Source of the DNA: Bacteroidales bacterium
GTDB lineage: Bacteria; Bacteroidota; Bacteroidia; Bacteroidales; UBA12077
Direction of reading: 5' to 3'
DNA: 64,000 nucleotides
NCBI GenBank assembly: GCA_016342685.1
Contig: JAEINU010000009.1
Span: forward strand, 62,001 to 126,000
Under the pieces are notes generated by a model. The model saw only the letters and a program-made list of their open reading frames with translations. It did no database searches and was not told the DNA's origin. A program made the translations under genes and the position numbers. Of the stretch, positions 16,468 to 26,059 are shown piece after piece; position 1 is the first letter of the stretch, and each line of letters begins with the position of its first letter.

Positions 16468-17166
16468 GTCGATATATTTTCTTCCTAAGTTAAAATTAAG
16501 CCCGAAATTAAATATAAATCTCTGATGCTCATATGTTGGTGCTTGATCCCCAATAGGAATTGAAACACCAAACTGGGCAATAAATTTTACATACTTATAA
16601 CCTATTTTGGAAGTTATAACTGGCTCAAAAAAAGCGTCGTATTGAGTTGAAGGGTAATTAGCTCCCTTTGGATCCATTTGAACTAAAACAAATCGAGGAG
16701 AAAAACTACCATCAAATATACCGGTTGAAATTCCAATTCCCGGCTGCAAAAAGAATCGATTGTATTTAGCATCAGTTATTTGTTCATCAAAAAGGGCATT
16801 TTTAAAATATCCTTTTGCTTCTCCAAATCCATAACCACCATAGAATTCATATCTTCCATTTTCTCCTATTTTTTCATAATAGCCTATTCCTCCTTCAAGA
16901 AATGAATGCTTATGAAAGTCATCCGAAGAATCATTTGTTTCGTTTCCATAACTCCCGTTGACCATTATTCCAATATGGTCAGTTATAGCAAGTGCCGTTT
17001 GTGCATCAAAACTACTATTACCTGTAGCTATGGTTGCCTGAAATTCGCCCGCATTAGAAAACATTGGCGAATTTACCATATTGGGAATATACTCTGGACT
17101 ACAAGAACTTAGCGACCAGATTAAGACTAATATTGTTGTTATTTTAAAACAGGTAGATCTTTTCAT
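16462..17166 (-). CDS. Outer-membrane beta-barrel-like lipoprotein
   Basis: A 234-residue exported protein. The signal peptide ends in a lipobox-like LSSCS; the body alternates short strands with turns (GGIGYYEKIGENGRYEFYGGYG, FLQPGIGIS) and ends in a hydrophobic strand FIFNFGLNFNLGRKYIDL, as in small outer-membrane barrels. I use the ATG at 17166, since the 20 residues before it do not look like a signal peptide. A lipoprotein signal on a barrel is unusual, so the Cys may instead be part of an ordinary signal peptide. No family name is supported. Confidence 0.6.
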   Translation of the reverse strand: MKRSTCFKITTILVLIWSLSSCSPEYIPNMVNSPMFSNAGEFQATIATGNSSFDAQTALAITDHIGIMVNGSYGNETNDSSDDFHKHSFLEGGIGYYEKIGENGRYEFYGGYGFGEAKGYFKNALFDEQITDAKYNRFFLQPGIGISTGIFDGSFSPRFVLVQMDPKGANYPSTQYDAFFEPVITSKIGYKYVKFIAQFGVSIPIGDQAPTYEHQRFIFNFGLNFNLGRKYIDL

Positions 17167-17227
17167 TTGAGTTCGTTTTAGGTTAAAAAATGCATACAGA
17201 ATGTCAATATGCAAATAACAAGCCAAA

Positions 17228-18478
17228 CTAAGAATTTATTTTACTCAACTCTTTAAGGTATTCTTCTTTTATTGTCTCAAAAGCAGACTGATTATTCTCT
17301 AATATTGGCACTACAGGAGGGGCTTTTATTTTCAATGGATCGATTGCCTGACCATACTTCCATACTCTAAAATCCAAGTGTGGACCAGTCGCATAACCCG
17401 TACTTCCTACATAACCTATTACATCACCTTGAGTAACTCTTTGTCCAACTTTTATTCCTTTTGGATATCTCGACAAATGATTATATCCTGATGTATAAAC
17501 GCTATTATGCTTTACTTTTATGTAATACCCTGCACCCTTTGTGTAGCCTTTCTTATTAATCGTTCCATCTCCAATGGTATAAATTGGGGTTCCTTTTGGA
17601 GCAGCATAATCGACACCACTATGTGGACGCCGAATTTTTAATATTGGATGCATTCTACTTTTGGAAAAGCCAGAACTAATTCTAGAAAACTTTAAAGGAG
17701 CCTTCAGAAATTGTCTTCGTAAACTTTTCCCCTCTTTATCGAAAAAACTCTTAACTCCATTCTGCTCAAATTCAAATGCAAATAACTCTTCTCCTCTATG
17801 AGTAAAACTTACTGCATAAATATCTCCAATACCTATTGGGATACTATCAACCAACTGTTTTTCGTATATTACCTTGAACTTGTCACCTTCATCTAAACCG
17901 AAGAAATCAACTGTCCAAGCGTAAATTTCAGATAATTTTATCGACATCATAGGATCGATCTTATTTTCAATCATAGTTGTCCAAAGAGAAGAAGATATTG
18001 TACCTGAACATTCGGTTCTTTCACTTACTATTTCTTTTTCACCCTTTTCAGAAAATATATTATCGCCCAAATGAATTTTCAGATACTCAGTAGCACTATG
18101 CTTATACACAAAGTATTTAAGAGTTGTATCATCGGAATAATACAAATTATAATAATTTCCTGCTTTTATCCTTCTAATATCAAATGCTTTAGCAGAAGTT
18201 CTTGTTGCCTTTTCAATTTTTGAATAATCGACACCCTCATCTGAAAGCAATCGAGCAAGATTGTAATTTCTCTTTATTCTTTTTTGGGTAATTTTAAATG
18301 AATCTAAAACAATACCAAATTCCTTTTTAAGATCATGATATATAATATTTTGATCTATTCCAACAGCATAAATATTACTATTCCTGCTAAGAATACTACT
18401 TTGCGTTGATTTAAACAAACTAATTGATAAGAGTATAAATATTGAAACACTTATTACAATTATTCTTTTAACACGCAT
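17228..18478 (-). CDS. M23-type (LytM) peptidase, HxD variant
   Basis: A 416-residue envelope protein. One N-terminal membrane anchor (IIVISVSIFILLSI), a long middle region with RIKAGNYYNLYY and a LysM/OapA-like feel, then an M23 domain: zinc ligands in HSGVDYAAPKGTP, the core GYNHLSRYPKGIKVGQRV, and GPHLDFRVWK near the end. Most M23 enzymes have HxH at the last site; here it is HLD, a form I recall from other Bacteroidota members. It may cut peptidoglycan cross-links or serve as a cofactor like EnvC. It lies 22 bases upstream of nothing on its strand but 23 bases after the YitT gene, so may share a transcript. Confidence 0.85.
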   Translation of the reverse strand: MRVKRIIVISVSIFILLSISLFKSTQSSILSRNSNIYAVGIDQNIIYHDLKKEFGIVLDSFKITQKRIKRNYNLARLLSDEGVDYSKIEKATRTSAKAFDIRRIKAGNYYNLYYSDDTTLKYFVYKHSATEYLKIHLGDNIFSEKGEKEIVSERTECSGTISSSLWTTMIENKIDPMMSIKLSEIYAWTVDFFGLDEGDKFKVIYEKQLVDSIPIGIGDIYAVSFTHRGEELFAFEFEQNGVKSFFDKEGKSLRRQFLKAPLKFSRISSGFSKSRMHPILKIRRPHSGVDYAAPKGTPIYTIGDGTINKKGYTKGAGYYIKVKHNSVYTSGYNHLSRYPKGIKVGQRVTQGDVIGYVGSTGYATGPHLDFRVWKYGQAIDPLKIKAPPVVPILENNQSAFETIKEEYLKELSKINS

Positions 18479-18500
18479 ATTATAATCTATTTAAAAATTA

Positions 18501-19355
18501 TTAAGCTTTTATTCTATCAAACCCTTTTCCATAAACTCCCATAACATTATTCAAAGATATAAATGCCTCAGGGTCTATCCTTTTAATTATTTTTAACAAA
18601 CTGTTTGATTCTTGCTTTTTAACCAAAATCATTAAAATCTTTGATTCCTTTTTTGAATACCATCCTGTACCATCTATTAACGTTATTCCTCTATTAATGT
18701 TACCAGCAATTTCTTTTGCTATTTCATCGTATTTCTGCGAAAATATAAACAATTGAACTGTTCGCTTTGCACCGGTTAATATTAGGTCAATAGCATACGC
18801 AGTAACGGCCATTGTAACATAGCCATAAACAATTTTTTCTATCGATCTAAAAAGGATAAATGAGGAAGCAATAATCAATACATCAGCATATAAAATTGTT
18901 CTACCAGGGCTAACGTTTCGATATTTATTAATGATCATTGCTATAATATCTGTTCCTCCGGTACTTCCTCCCTGACTAAACACAATTCCAATACCCGAAC
19001 CAGCTAAAATCCCACCAATAACTGCCGACATGAAGTTCTCATTAACGATAGGTTCTTTAATTACACCTTGTAAAACTGAGAAAAATAGAGTCAATACTAA
19101 TGTTGCAAATACTGTTTTTATTCCAAAACTTCGCCCAAGGATTTTTACACTTATTAAAATAAGAAATCCATTTATAATTAAATAGGAAATCCATATAGGT
19201 ATTTCCGTTCCATAAAAGATAAGTGTTGCTATACCAGTTACTCCTCCACCCGTAATTTCAGCAGGAATAAGAAAGGCTGTCCAACCCAAAGCGTTTATGA
19301 AAAGACCTATTACAATAATTATATAGGCTCTGAGATTTTTAAAAATTTTATTCAT
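18501..19355 (-). CDS. YitT-family membrane protein
   Basis: A 284-residue inner-membrane protein: several hydrophobic helices in the first 180 residues (IIIVIGLFINALGWTAFLIP, the GIATLIFYG and SGIGIVFSQGGSTGGTDIIAMII segments) and a soluble C-terminal DUF2179 domain (ITLIDGTGWYSKKESKILMILVKKQE). The Gly-Gly-Ser-Thr-Gly-Gly stretch is family-typical. Function in this family is poorly known; transport is likely. It sits 17 bases after leuS and 23 bases before the M23 gene. Confidence 0.88.
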   Translation of the reverse strand: MNKIFKNLRAYIIIVIGLFINALGWTAFLIPAEITGGGVTGIATLIFYGTEIPIWISYLIINGFLILISVKILGRSFGIKTVFATLVLTLFFSVLQGVIKEPIVNENFMSAVIGGILAGSGIGIVFSQGGSTGGTDIIAMIINKYRNVSPGRTILYADVLIIASSFILFRSIEKIVYGYVTMAVTAYAIDLILTGAKRTVQLFIFSQKYDEIAKEIAGNINRGITLIDGTGWYSKKESKILMILVKKQESNSLLKIIKRIDPEAFISLNNVMGVYGKGFDRIKA

Positions 19356-19371
19356 TATTGCCTATTAGTAG

Positions 19372-22300
19372 TTATATTACAATATTAATAATCTTTTTTG
19401 GAACAAAAATAATTTTTCTTGGCGTTTTACCGTCAAGCCATTTAATAGCCTGTTCGTGAGACAAAACTATATCTTCGGCTTCCTTTGCCGAGATTTCCAT
19501 TGGCAACTCTAATTTGAATCTCATTTTTCCATTAAACGAAACAGGATATTCAAAAGAACTCTCAACCAAATACTTCGCTTCAAATTTTGGAAAACTAACG
19601 TATGTTATACTTCCATTATTTCCACATAATTGCCATAACTCTTCTGTAATGTGCGGTGCAAAAGACGATAACAAAACCAATAAAGGTTCTAGCACATCTC
19701 TTTTTTTACATTTTAGATCAGTTAACTCATTTACACAGATCATAAATGCACTTACCGAAGTATTAAAAGAAAAACGTTCAATATCTTCTTGAATCTTTTT
19801 AATGGTTTTATGCAACACTTTTAATTCATCTTTTGTTGGAGTTTCTTCAGTGATAGAAATATTGTTTTGATCGTCGTGAAACAACCTCCAAAATTTTCTT
19901 AGAAACTTATGTACTCCATCAATTCCATTAGTGTCCCAAGGTTTAGACATTTCTAGGGGACCAAGAAACATTTCGTACATTCTTAAAGTATCAGCTCCAT
20001 ATTGCTCAATTACATCGTCTGGATTAACCACATTATATAATGACTTAGACATCTTCTCAACAGCATGTCCACAATGATATTTTCCATCTTCTAAAATAAA
20101 CTCAGCATTTTTATATTCTGGATTCCAATTTTTAAATGCCTCTGTATCTAAAATATCGTTACTTACGATATTAACATCAACGTGAATTGGAGTAACATCA
20201 TACTCTTTCCTTAAATTAAAGGACACAAACGTATTTTCTAAATTCCCAACAGAAAGCTCTAACCCTTGTTTAAAAAAGTTATTAATTCGCTCATTGAATA
20301 TTACCTTATCCTTAATTTCCTTTTCTGATAATACTAGAAATTCATATTTATCTCTTAAATTTCCTTCTTCAATTTTTCGCTTTATTCGACTTGGAAGTTT
20401 TCTTGAAATTAAAACAATATTATTCTCCTCATCAAAATAAAAAACATCTCCCTTACGAAAATTCAAAAGATTTCTTAATTCCCTAACACTCGGGTTTTTT
20501 GTAAATTTTAGTTCTTTTTTATAATTCAAATATGGCACAAAATTAGATAAGATCTTTTTTGCATCATCCTTAAATTCATTATATTTAATTCTATACACAA
20601 AGCTTGATCGCCCTTGGATCATTCCTTGATTTATTAACTTTCGAAATGGTTCATCTTTACAAACCCATCCTATATCAAATAGAAATTTATTCCAAAATCG
20701 AGAATATATTAGATGTCCAGTGGCATGTTCAGTTCCACCAATATACAAATCAACATCTTGCCAATATTCATTTGCCTCCTCAGAAACTAAAGCCTCATTA
20801 TTTTTTGGATCCATATACCTTAGATAATATGCGGATGAACCTGCGAAACCAGGCATTGTGCTCAACTCGAAAGGATATCCATCCTCTGTAGTCCAATTTT
20901 TAGCTCGTCCTAATGGAGGTTCTCCATCTTCGGTAGGTAAGTATACATCAACCTTAGGAAGTTCTAATGGTAGCTTATCCTTCTCTAAAACATAAGGTAA
21001 CCCTTCTTTAAAATAAACTGGGAATGGCTCACCCCAATATCTTTGTCTACTAAAAATTGCATCTCGTAACCGAAAATTAACTTTTCTTTTTCCTATTCCC
21101 TTTTCTTCTATATATTGTATTGTTTGTTTAATCGCCGCATTTACATCAAGATCATTAATAAATCCTGAATTTATCATTTTACCCTCTTTAGAATCAATAG
21201 AATCATCCCAATCTTTTGGATCTGTAGGATTTTCTCCCTTTTTAACAACCACCTGAACTATAGGCAAATCGAAATGGCGTGCGAATTTAAAATCCCTAGT
21301 ATCATGTCCTGGTACGGCCATAATTGCCCCAGTTCCATATCCCATTAAAACATAATCACTTATGTAAATTGGAATTTCCTGGTTATTTAATGGATTTATA
21401 GCATAAGCTCCCGTAAATTGACCACTTACCGATTTTGCATCTGCCATTCGGTCGCGCTCTGAGCGTTTTTTGGTTTCAAGAATATACTCTTCAACTTTCG
21501 CTTTATGTTCCTCCGTTGTAACTTTCTGAACTAAATCACTTTCGGGTGCAAGAACCATAAATGTAACACCCCAACTTGTATCTGGTCGAGTAGTAAAAAT
21601 TTCCATTTCAAGATCTTGACCTTTAAGCTTGAAATTCATTTCGGCTCCTTCTGATCGTCCTATCCAATTCCTCTGAATCTCTTTTAAAGAATCTGTCCAC
21701 TCTAATTTATTTAGATCTTCCAACAAACGTTCTGCATAAGCCGAAATCCTAAGAGACCACTGTCTCATTTTTTTCTGAACTACAGGATGACCGCCTCTTA
21801 CTGACAACCCCTCCTTTATTTCATCATTTGCTAACACCGTACCTAATGCAGGACACCAGTTAACCATAGTATCTGCTAAATATGCGATTCTATAATTTAA
21901 TAAAATCTCTTGTTGCTGTTTTTCAGATTTATTATTCCAATCCTCTGCTGTAAAAACATCAATTTGATCCGTGGCTGCATTGATTTTTCCATTACCTTCA
22001 CGACAAAACACTTCAATTAGATCACGAATTGGTACCGATTTCTGATTTTCTTTATTATACCAATGTTCAAACAACTCGATAAAAACCCATTGAGTCCATT
22101 TGTAATAATCTGTATCACAAGTTCTAAATTCGCGATCCCAATCATACGAAAAGCCAATTTTAGAAAGCTGTTCCCTATATCTTTTAACATTTTTATCAGT
22201 AGTAACAGCTGGATGCTGTCCTGTTTGTATTGCATACTGTTCAGCGGGCAATCCAAACGCATCATATCCCATTGGGTGTAATACATTATGACCTTGTAAT

Positions 22301-22497
22301 CTCTTATATCTTGAATATATATCAGAAGCAATATATCCTAATGGATGACCAACATGTAAACCTGCTCCTGAAGGATAAGGAAACATATCTAATACGTAAA
22401 ACTTAGGTTTTGATTTATCTACATCAACTTTAAATGTATTATTATCGCTCCAAAATTTTTGCCATTTGCTTTCTATTGCCTTGAAATTGTATTCCAT
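19372..22497 (-). CDS. leuS: Leucyl-tRNA synthetase with a large internal insertion
   Basis: A 1041-residue class I synthetase that charges tRNA-Leu. HIGH motif HVGH at 48-51, editing (CP1) domain with [13 protein letters not shown] and [14 protein letters not shown], and KMSKS near residue 815, followed by the anticodon-binding domain. Typical Bacteroidota LeuS is about 920-945 residues; the excess is an in-frame Lys-rich block of about 117 residues (638-754, bases 20236-20586) between SSFVYRI and NTFVSFN, which are contiguous in relatives as I recall. Flanking motifs are intact, so the enzyme should be active. The block has no recognisable motif. It is the first gene of a run with the YitT and M23 genes. 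Confidence 0.96.
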   Translation of the reverse strand: MEYNFKAIESKWQKFWSDNNTFKVDVDKSKPKFYVLDMFPYPSGAGLHVGHPLGYIASDIYSRYKRLQGHNVLHPMGYDAFGLPAEQYAIQTGQHPAVTTDKNVKRYREQLSKIGFSYDWDREFRTCDTDYYKWTQWVFIELFEHWYNKENQKSVPIRDLIEVFCREGNGKINAATDQIDVFTAEDWNNKSEKQQQEILLNYRIAYLADTMVNWCPALGTVLANDEIKEGLSVRGGHPVVQKKMRQWSLRISAYAERLLEDLNKLEWTDSLKEIQRNWIGRSEGAEMNFKLKGQDLEMEIFTTRPDTSWGVTFMVLAPESDLVQKVTTEEHKAKVEEYILETKKRSERDRMADAKSVSGQFTGAYAINPLNNQEIPIYISDYVLMGYGTGAIMAVPGHDTRDFKFARHFDLPIVQVVVKKGENPTDPKDWDDSIDSKEGKMINSGFINDLDVNAAIKQTIQYIEEKGIGKRKVNFRLRDAIFSRQRYWGEPFPVYFKEGLPYVLEKDKLPLELPKVDVYLPTEDGEPPLGRAKNWTTEDGYPFELSTMPGFAGSSAYYLRYMDPKNNEALVSEEANEYWQDVDLYIGGTEHATGHLIYSRFWNKFLFDIGWVCKDEPFRKLINQGMIQGRSSFVYRIKYNEFKDDAKKILSNFVPYLNYKKELKFTKNPSVRELRNLLNFRKGDVFYFDEENNIVLISRKLPSRIKRKIEEGNLRDKYEFLVLSEKEIKDKVIFNERINNFFKQGLELSVGNLENTFVSFNLRKEYDVTPIHVDVNIVSNDILDTEAFKNWNPEYKNAEFILEDGKYHCGHAVEKMSKSLYNVVNPDDVIEQYGADTLRMYEMFLGPLEMSKPWDTNGIDGVHKFLRKFWRLFHDDQNNISITEETPTKDELKVLHKTIKKIQEDIERFSFNTSVSAFMICVNELTDLKCKKRDVLEPLLVLLSSFAPHITEELWQLCGNNGSITYVSFPKFEAKYLVESSFEYPVSFNGKMRFKLELPMEISAKEAEDIVLSHEQAIKWLDGKTPRKIIFVPKKIINIVI

Positions 22498-22628
22498 AAT
22501 TGTTTTAATTGAAAGTTAATTTTCAACTTGCGAAATTATAAAAAGTTTAGGAATAATTGGTGCTTAGATTAAATTATTACTTTTTTGACTTATTTTTTAA
22601 AAAGATTCGAAGGGAGAAATAATTTTTA

Positions 22629-22636
22629 TACATTTG
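22629..22636 (+). promoter_or_regulatory. -7 promoter box of tRNA-Arg
   Basis: TACATTTG matches the Bacteroidota -7 consensus TAnnTTTG exactly, 10 bases before the mature tRNA. No convincing -33 box was seen. Confidence 0.5.
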
Positions 22637-22646
22637 CAAACCTATT

Positions 22647-22720
22647 GGCCCAATAGTTCAATTGGATAGAATATCAGATTTCGGCTCTGAGGGTTGGGGG
22701 TTCGAGTCCTCCTTGGGTCA
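22647..22720 (+). tRNA. tRNA-Arg (anticodon UCG)
   Basis: A 74-base cloverleaf. Acceptor stem GGCCCAA pairs with TTGGGTC (one G-U pair), anticodon stem TCAGA pairs with TCTGA around the loop TTTCGGC, giving anticodon TCG, and the T arm contains GGTTCGAGTCC. Discriminator is A; the 3' CCA is not encoded. A strong terminator follows five bases later. Confidence 0.93.
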
Positions 22721-22724
22721 CAAA

Positions 22725-22760
22725 GAAAAAGCTTGGTTAAAACCAAGCTTTTTCTTTTTT
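22725..22760 (+). terminator. Intrinsic terminator after tRNA-Arg
   Basis: A 14-bp perfect stem (GAAAAAGCTTGGTT at 22725-22738, inverted at 22741-22754) with a tiny loop, followed by six T residues. It serves the tRNA on the plus strand; the A run on its other side may also end the convergent minus-strand gene at 22764. Confidence 0.9.
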
Positions 22761-22763
22761 ATA

Positions 22764-23159
22764 TTATTGAACTAAGAATAACTTAATTAGAGATGATCCT
22801 AGTTTATTATCTTCGTAGTGAATTAACACATCGTAAAATCCTGTTTTAGTGCACTTAAATAAAAATCTCTCATAATACTTACTACCAACATAGTTAGTAG
22901 CAACAATCTTATCATTTTCTAAAATCTCAATTATTGCATTGCCAGGAAAATCACCAATATGATTTAAGACTGTGAACTTATATAATGAATTCTTATTTAA
23001 GGTAACCGTAAGAAAATACTCATTTTCATATTGATTATCACTTATTTTTTTTAATTCAAACTGAAATTCTTTTATAAAGATATCCTTTTGAGAATAGGAT
23101 TCTTTTGAAATCAATTGAACAGAAATAAATACTATGAATAAAAATAATATTTTTCTCAT
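22764..23159 (-). CDS. Secreted protein of unknown function
   Basis: A 131-residue exported protein starting at the ATG at 23159 (the frame continues two non-ATG codons further). A signal peptide (MRKILFLFIVFISVQLISKESYSQ) precedes one small beta-rich domain, FQFELKKISDNQYENEYFLTVTLNKNSLYKF and a C-terminal YDVLIHYEDNKLGSSLIKL. This resembles a small beta-sandwich, but I recognise no family. It is monocistronic, ends right beside the tRNA-Arg terminator, and has AT-rich DNA upstream. Confidence 0.6.
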   Translation of the reverse strand: MRKILFLFIVFISVQLISKESYSQKDIFIKEFQFELKKISDNQYENEYFLTVTLNKNSLYKFTVLNHIGDFPGNAIIEILENDKIVATNYVGSKYYERFLFKCTKTGFYDVLIHYEDNKLGSSLIKLFLVQ

Positions 23160-23378
23160 CAGCAATTAGTTTATTTTTAAAAGAAACTGATGTAACTGTG
23201 ATGAAATCATTGTTTTAATCTATAAACTTCATCTTCGTTTCCAAAATTCTTTAAAATACAATGTATAAAAAAGTATACATTAATTTTTAATATACGCACA
23301 TTATTAATACAAATATAAGTTTTATTGTTAATTTCTATAAATTTTATTTCAATAATTCAAAATCTACAATATGAAAAT

Positions 23379-23412
23379 AAAAAAAGGAGATGAAAACTCA
23401 TCTCCTTTTTTA
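23379..23412. terminator. Bidirectional intrinsic terminator downstream of the ExbD genes
   Basis: AAAAAAGGAGATGA, a 4-base loop and its complement with a T run, at 23380-23411. On the minus strand it ends the exbB-exbD transcript 22 bases after the last stop. Confidence 0.85.
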
Positions 23413-23433
23413 ATATATAATAAAACATTTCTT

Positions 23434-23907
23434 CTAGTCAATCACTTCAACTTTGCGAGTAGAGTAATTAATTTTTAAAGCACTTGCTTTTCTTAACTCC
23501 TGCTTAACATCAATAACAATACCCATCTTAGTTTTATTATCGACTCTAAGAGAAACGGTCATTAAAGGTCGTTCTCTTTCGTCCATGTTTTCTCTTTCAG
23601 CAGTGATATAATCACGTATATCTGCTACTTTAGAATAAGAATCGTTAAGTTGAATTCTAGGTTCTGATCCATACATGCCTTGCAAAGCAAGGATGGGACT
23701 ACCAATACTAATTGAACTTACCAAAGATTTTCGTTCCATCTTCTTTACTTCAGTTGCTTTTGGTAACCTCTGCTGAACCATGATAGTAGTTTCACGCATA
23801 GTTGTACTTACCATAAAGAAGAATAATAACATGAAAATAATATCCGGTAAAGATGCCGTAGAAACTTCAGGTAATCCACCTTTTCCTTTTCTTCCAAATT
23901 TAGCCAT
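23434..23907 (-). CDS. ExbD/TolR-family proton-channel subunit (second copy)
   Basis: A 157-residue protein: basic N-terminus, one membrane helix (LPDIIFMLLFFFMVSTTM) with the conserved Asp of ExbD/TolR at its start, and a periplasmic domain (RIQLNDSYSKVADIRDYITAER). It forms the rotor part of the ExbB/ExbD energy-transducing complex that powers TonB- or Tol-like machinery. Two exbD genes in tandem (gap 1 base) point to a heteromeric complex, a common Bacteroidota layout. Confidence 0.9.
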   Translation of the reverse strand: MAKFGRKGKGGLPEVSTASLPDIIFMLLFFFMVSTTMRETTIMVQQRLPKATEVKKMERKSLVSSISIGSPILALQGMYGSEPRIQLNDSYSKVADIRDYITAERENMDERERPLMTVSLRVDNKTKMGIVIDVKQELRKASALKINYSTRKVEVID

Positions 23908-23908
23908 A

Positions 23909-24484
23909 TTAGTTTCCTCCTATATTTTTAGGTTCAGCTTCCGAAATAATCTGTGGATAATATTCCTTTACCGCATCCTGTTTATCTTCTGGTAACTTTT
24001 CATAATGCTTTCCAAATTCTCTCATTGCAGTCTCGTCACGAACTTCGTTATAAGCAGCAATTAATTCGTTTTGCACTTTGATATATATACCATAAGAAGT
24101 ACCTCTATCATTCATTAAAGAAATAATACCTTTCGGCGCCATTACTTCGCCAAAGTAGTCAATTTCACGTAAACTTTTTTCTGGCAATTCTTCTTTATTC
24201 GACGGATTAACAATAAACTCTTTTGCTTCCTTACGCAGATTATGCACGTCCATTGGTTTACCTTCAACCATTAATTGGTCGTTTGCATTAATAAGCACAA
24301 CAAAAACATTACGTTCTTTAATTTGCTTATCATCTTCTTGCGCACCAGGTTCTGGCATAGGAGGCAATTTTCTTGATAGCCCACTATCTACGTCCATTGT
24401 TGTAGCAACAAGGAAGAAAATGAGCAATAAGAATGCTATATCAGCCACCGAGCTTGCATTAACTTCTGACACTTTTCTTGCCAT
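23909..24484 (-). CDS. ExbD/TolR-family proton-channel subunit (first copy)
   Basis: A 191-residue ExbD-like protein: one membrane helix with conserved Asp (SSVADIAFLLLIFFLVATTMDVDSGL) and a periplasmic domain with an additional loop (KSLREIDYFGEVMAPKGIISLMNDRGTSYGIYIKVQNELIAAYNEV). The C-terminal tail is longer than in the second copy, which may mark distinct roles. It follows the 4-TM gene by 59 bases and precedes the second exbD with one base between them. Confidence 0.92.
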   Translation of the reverse strand: MARKVSEVNASSVADIAFLLLIFFLVATTMDVDSGLSRKLPPMPEPGAQEDDKQIKERNVFVVLINANDQLMVEGKPMDVHNLRKEAKEFIVNPSNKEELPEKSLREIDYFGEVMAPKGIISLMNDRGTSYGIYIKVQNELIAAYNEVRDETAMREFGKHYEKLPEDKQDAVKEYYPQIISEAEPKNIGGN

Positions 24485-24543
24485 AAACTTAAATTTTAAT
24501 ATGTTAAATAAAGCAATGCGGCATTACTACCGCATGGCTAATA

Positions 24544-24975
24544 CTATTTAAAGATTTTAGAAACCTCAGAATATACCATTGTAATGATTGCCAAAGCAGC
24601 CAATACATATATTGAATTAAGCATCATTCCGGCGTACTTTAATGTTGACGGTACGTCATAGTGTATTAATTCAGGGTCAATTATTCCTAATAATTCTCCA
24701 GATGCTAATGCATAAGAAACAACAACAACTGCTGCCAACGCAAGTACTCCTAATAAGCTTTTTTTCGCATTTTTAGGATTAGAAATCATCTGAATAACAG
24801 GAAATATTATAGTAAATCCAACGGCTAAACCTGTAAGAGCATACGCCCATAATATATATAGATTCGTAAATCTAGGTTGTCCGATCATATTCTCGCCACC
24901 TACATAAAATAAAACACATATAAATGCAGAGATAGCAAGAAGGACTATCAATGATATCCTTAATATTTTACTCAT
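24544..24975 (-). CDS. Four-helix membrane protein of the ExbB/ExbD cluster
   Basis: A 143-residue integral membrane protein with four hydrophobic helices: LIVLLAISAFICVLFYVGG, LYILWAYALTGLAVGFTII, SLLGVLALAAVVVVSYALA and YVLAALAIITMVYSEV. It is inserted between exbB and the exbD pair (6 bases after exbB), an arrangement I recall from other Bacteroidota, so it is probably a complex component or assembly factor. I recognise no named domain and no catalytic motif. Confidence 0.72.
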   Translation of the reverse strand: MSKILRISLIVLLAISAFICVLFYVGGENMIGQPRFTNLYILWAYALTGLAVGFTIIFPVIQMISNPKNAKKSLLGVLALAAVVVVSYALASGELLGIIDPELIHYDVPSTLKYAGMMLNSIYVLAALAIITMVYSEVSKIFK

Positions 24976-24981
24976 AATTTA

Positions 24982-25833
24982 TTATTTTTTTAAGTTGTAT
25001 TTTACTAAAATATCAATTAATGAAATTGAAGCATCTTCCATATCGTTTACGATACCGTCAATTTTAGAAATAATATAATTATAAAATACTTGTAAGATAA
25101 CAGCTACGATCAAACCTGATACTGTTGTAATAAGGGCAACTTTAATACCACCAGCAACAACTGTTGGAGAAATATCACCTGCAGCTTGAATAGAGTCAAA
25201 TGCGCCAATCATACCGATTACAGTACCCATAAAACCTAACATCGGAGCGATAGAAATAAATAAACCAATCCAACTAATACCTCTTTCTAATAATCCCATT
25301 TGAACAGATCCGTAAGAAACAACAGATTTCTCTACAACTTCAATACCTTCGTCCATTCTGTCTAAGCCTTGATAGAAAATACTAGCAACAGGCCCTTTTG
25401 TATTACGACAAACTTCTTTAGCAGCATCAACACCACCTTGACTTAATGCTTCTTCAACACTATTTAAAAGTTTTGTTGTGTTCGTTGAAGCTAAGTTTAA
25501 ATAAATAATTCTTTCAATAGCTAAAGCCAAACCTAAAATTAAACAAAGTAATACTGAACCCATAAAACCAGGACCACCTTCAATAAATTTAAGTTTAATC
25601 TGCTTGTGTAAAGACTTTTCCTCTACTACATCAGCTACTACGTCTTCAGTTTCAGTTACTTCTTCAGCCATTGCTTCTTCTTCAGCTACTGCTTCCATTT
25701 CACCTTCTTCTAAAGTTTCTTCAGTTGTTTGTTCAACAGCTGTTTCTTCAGTTCCCTCTTGAGCAACTGTGTAGAATGACGCTCCGAATAAAAGCATCCC
25801 AAAAACGGCTATAAATGCAAATAATTTTTTCAT
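24982..25833 (-). CDS. exbB: ExbB/TolQ/MotA-family proton channel subunit
   Basis: A 283-residue membrane protein. An N-terminal signal-like helix (MKKLFAFIAVFGMLLFGASF) precedes about 50 residues of Glu/Thr/Ala (TEETLEEGEMEAVAEEEAMAEE), then the TolQ core of three helices with GLFISIAPMLGFMGTVIGMIGAFDSIQ and TVVAGGIKVALITTVSGLIVAVILQVFY. It is the stator partner of the ExbD proteins encoded downstream. The acidic periplasmic linker is unusual in length compared with proteobacterial ExbB and may contact peptidoglycan or an outer partner; that is inference. Confidence 0.92.
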   Translation of the reverse strand: MKKLFAFIAVFGMLLFGASFYTVAQEGTEETAVEQTTEETLEEGEMEAVAEEEAMAEEVTETEDVVADVVEEKSLHKQIKLKFIEGGPGFMGSVLLCLILGLALAIERIIYLNLASTNTTKLLNSVEEALSQGGVDAAKEVCRNTKGPVASIFYQGLDRMDEGIEVVEKSVVSYGSVQMGLLERGISWIGLFISIAPMLGFMGTVIGMIGAFDSIQAAGDISPTVVAGGIKVALITTVSGLIVAVILQVFYNYIISKIDGIVNDMEDASISLIDILVKYNLKK

Positions 25834-25911
25834 GGTTTGTTTTCTGTTTAAATTATTAACGAAATTTATGTTTGTAAAATTATTAAAAAATTCACTAATT
25901 AAAAATTATTG

Positions 25912-25999
25912 CGGAGAAAGAGGGATTCGAACCCCCGATACCCTTGTGAGGTATACACACTTTCCAGGCGTGCGCCTTCGACCACTCGGCCATTTCTCC
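25912..25999 (-). tRNA. tRNA-Ser (anticodon GGA)
   Basis: An 88-base class II tRNA. Acceptor GGAGAAA pairs with TTTCTCC; D arm GCCGAGTGG; anticodon arm CACGC-CTGGAAA-GTGTG giving anticodon GGA; a long variable arm (ATACCTCACAAGGGTAT) confirms serine; T arm GGTTCGAATCC. Discriminator G. CCA is not encoded. It sits alone between exbB and ansA. Confidence 0.95.
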
Positions 26000-26059
26000 T
26001 CTTCACCTCATATAATTTTAGGGGCACAAAATACAAAAAAATAAGGAAAATCAAGCAAA

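Noticed and set aside
20236-20586. LeuS insert as an intein or frameshift artefact
   Set aside because: It is in frame, both joins continue conserved motifs, and it lacks Cys/Ser...His-Asn splice residues.
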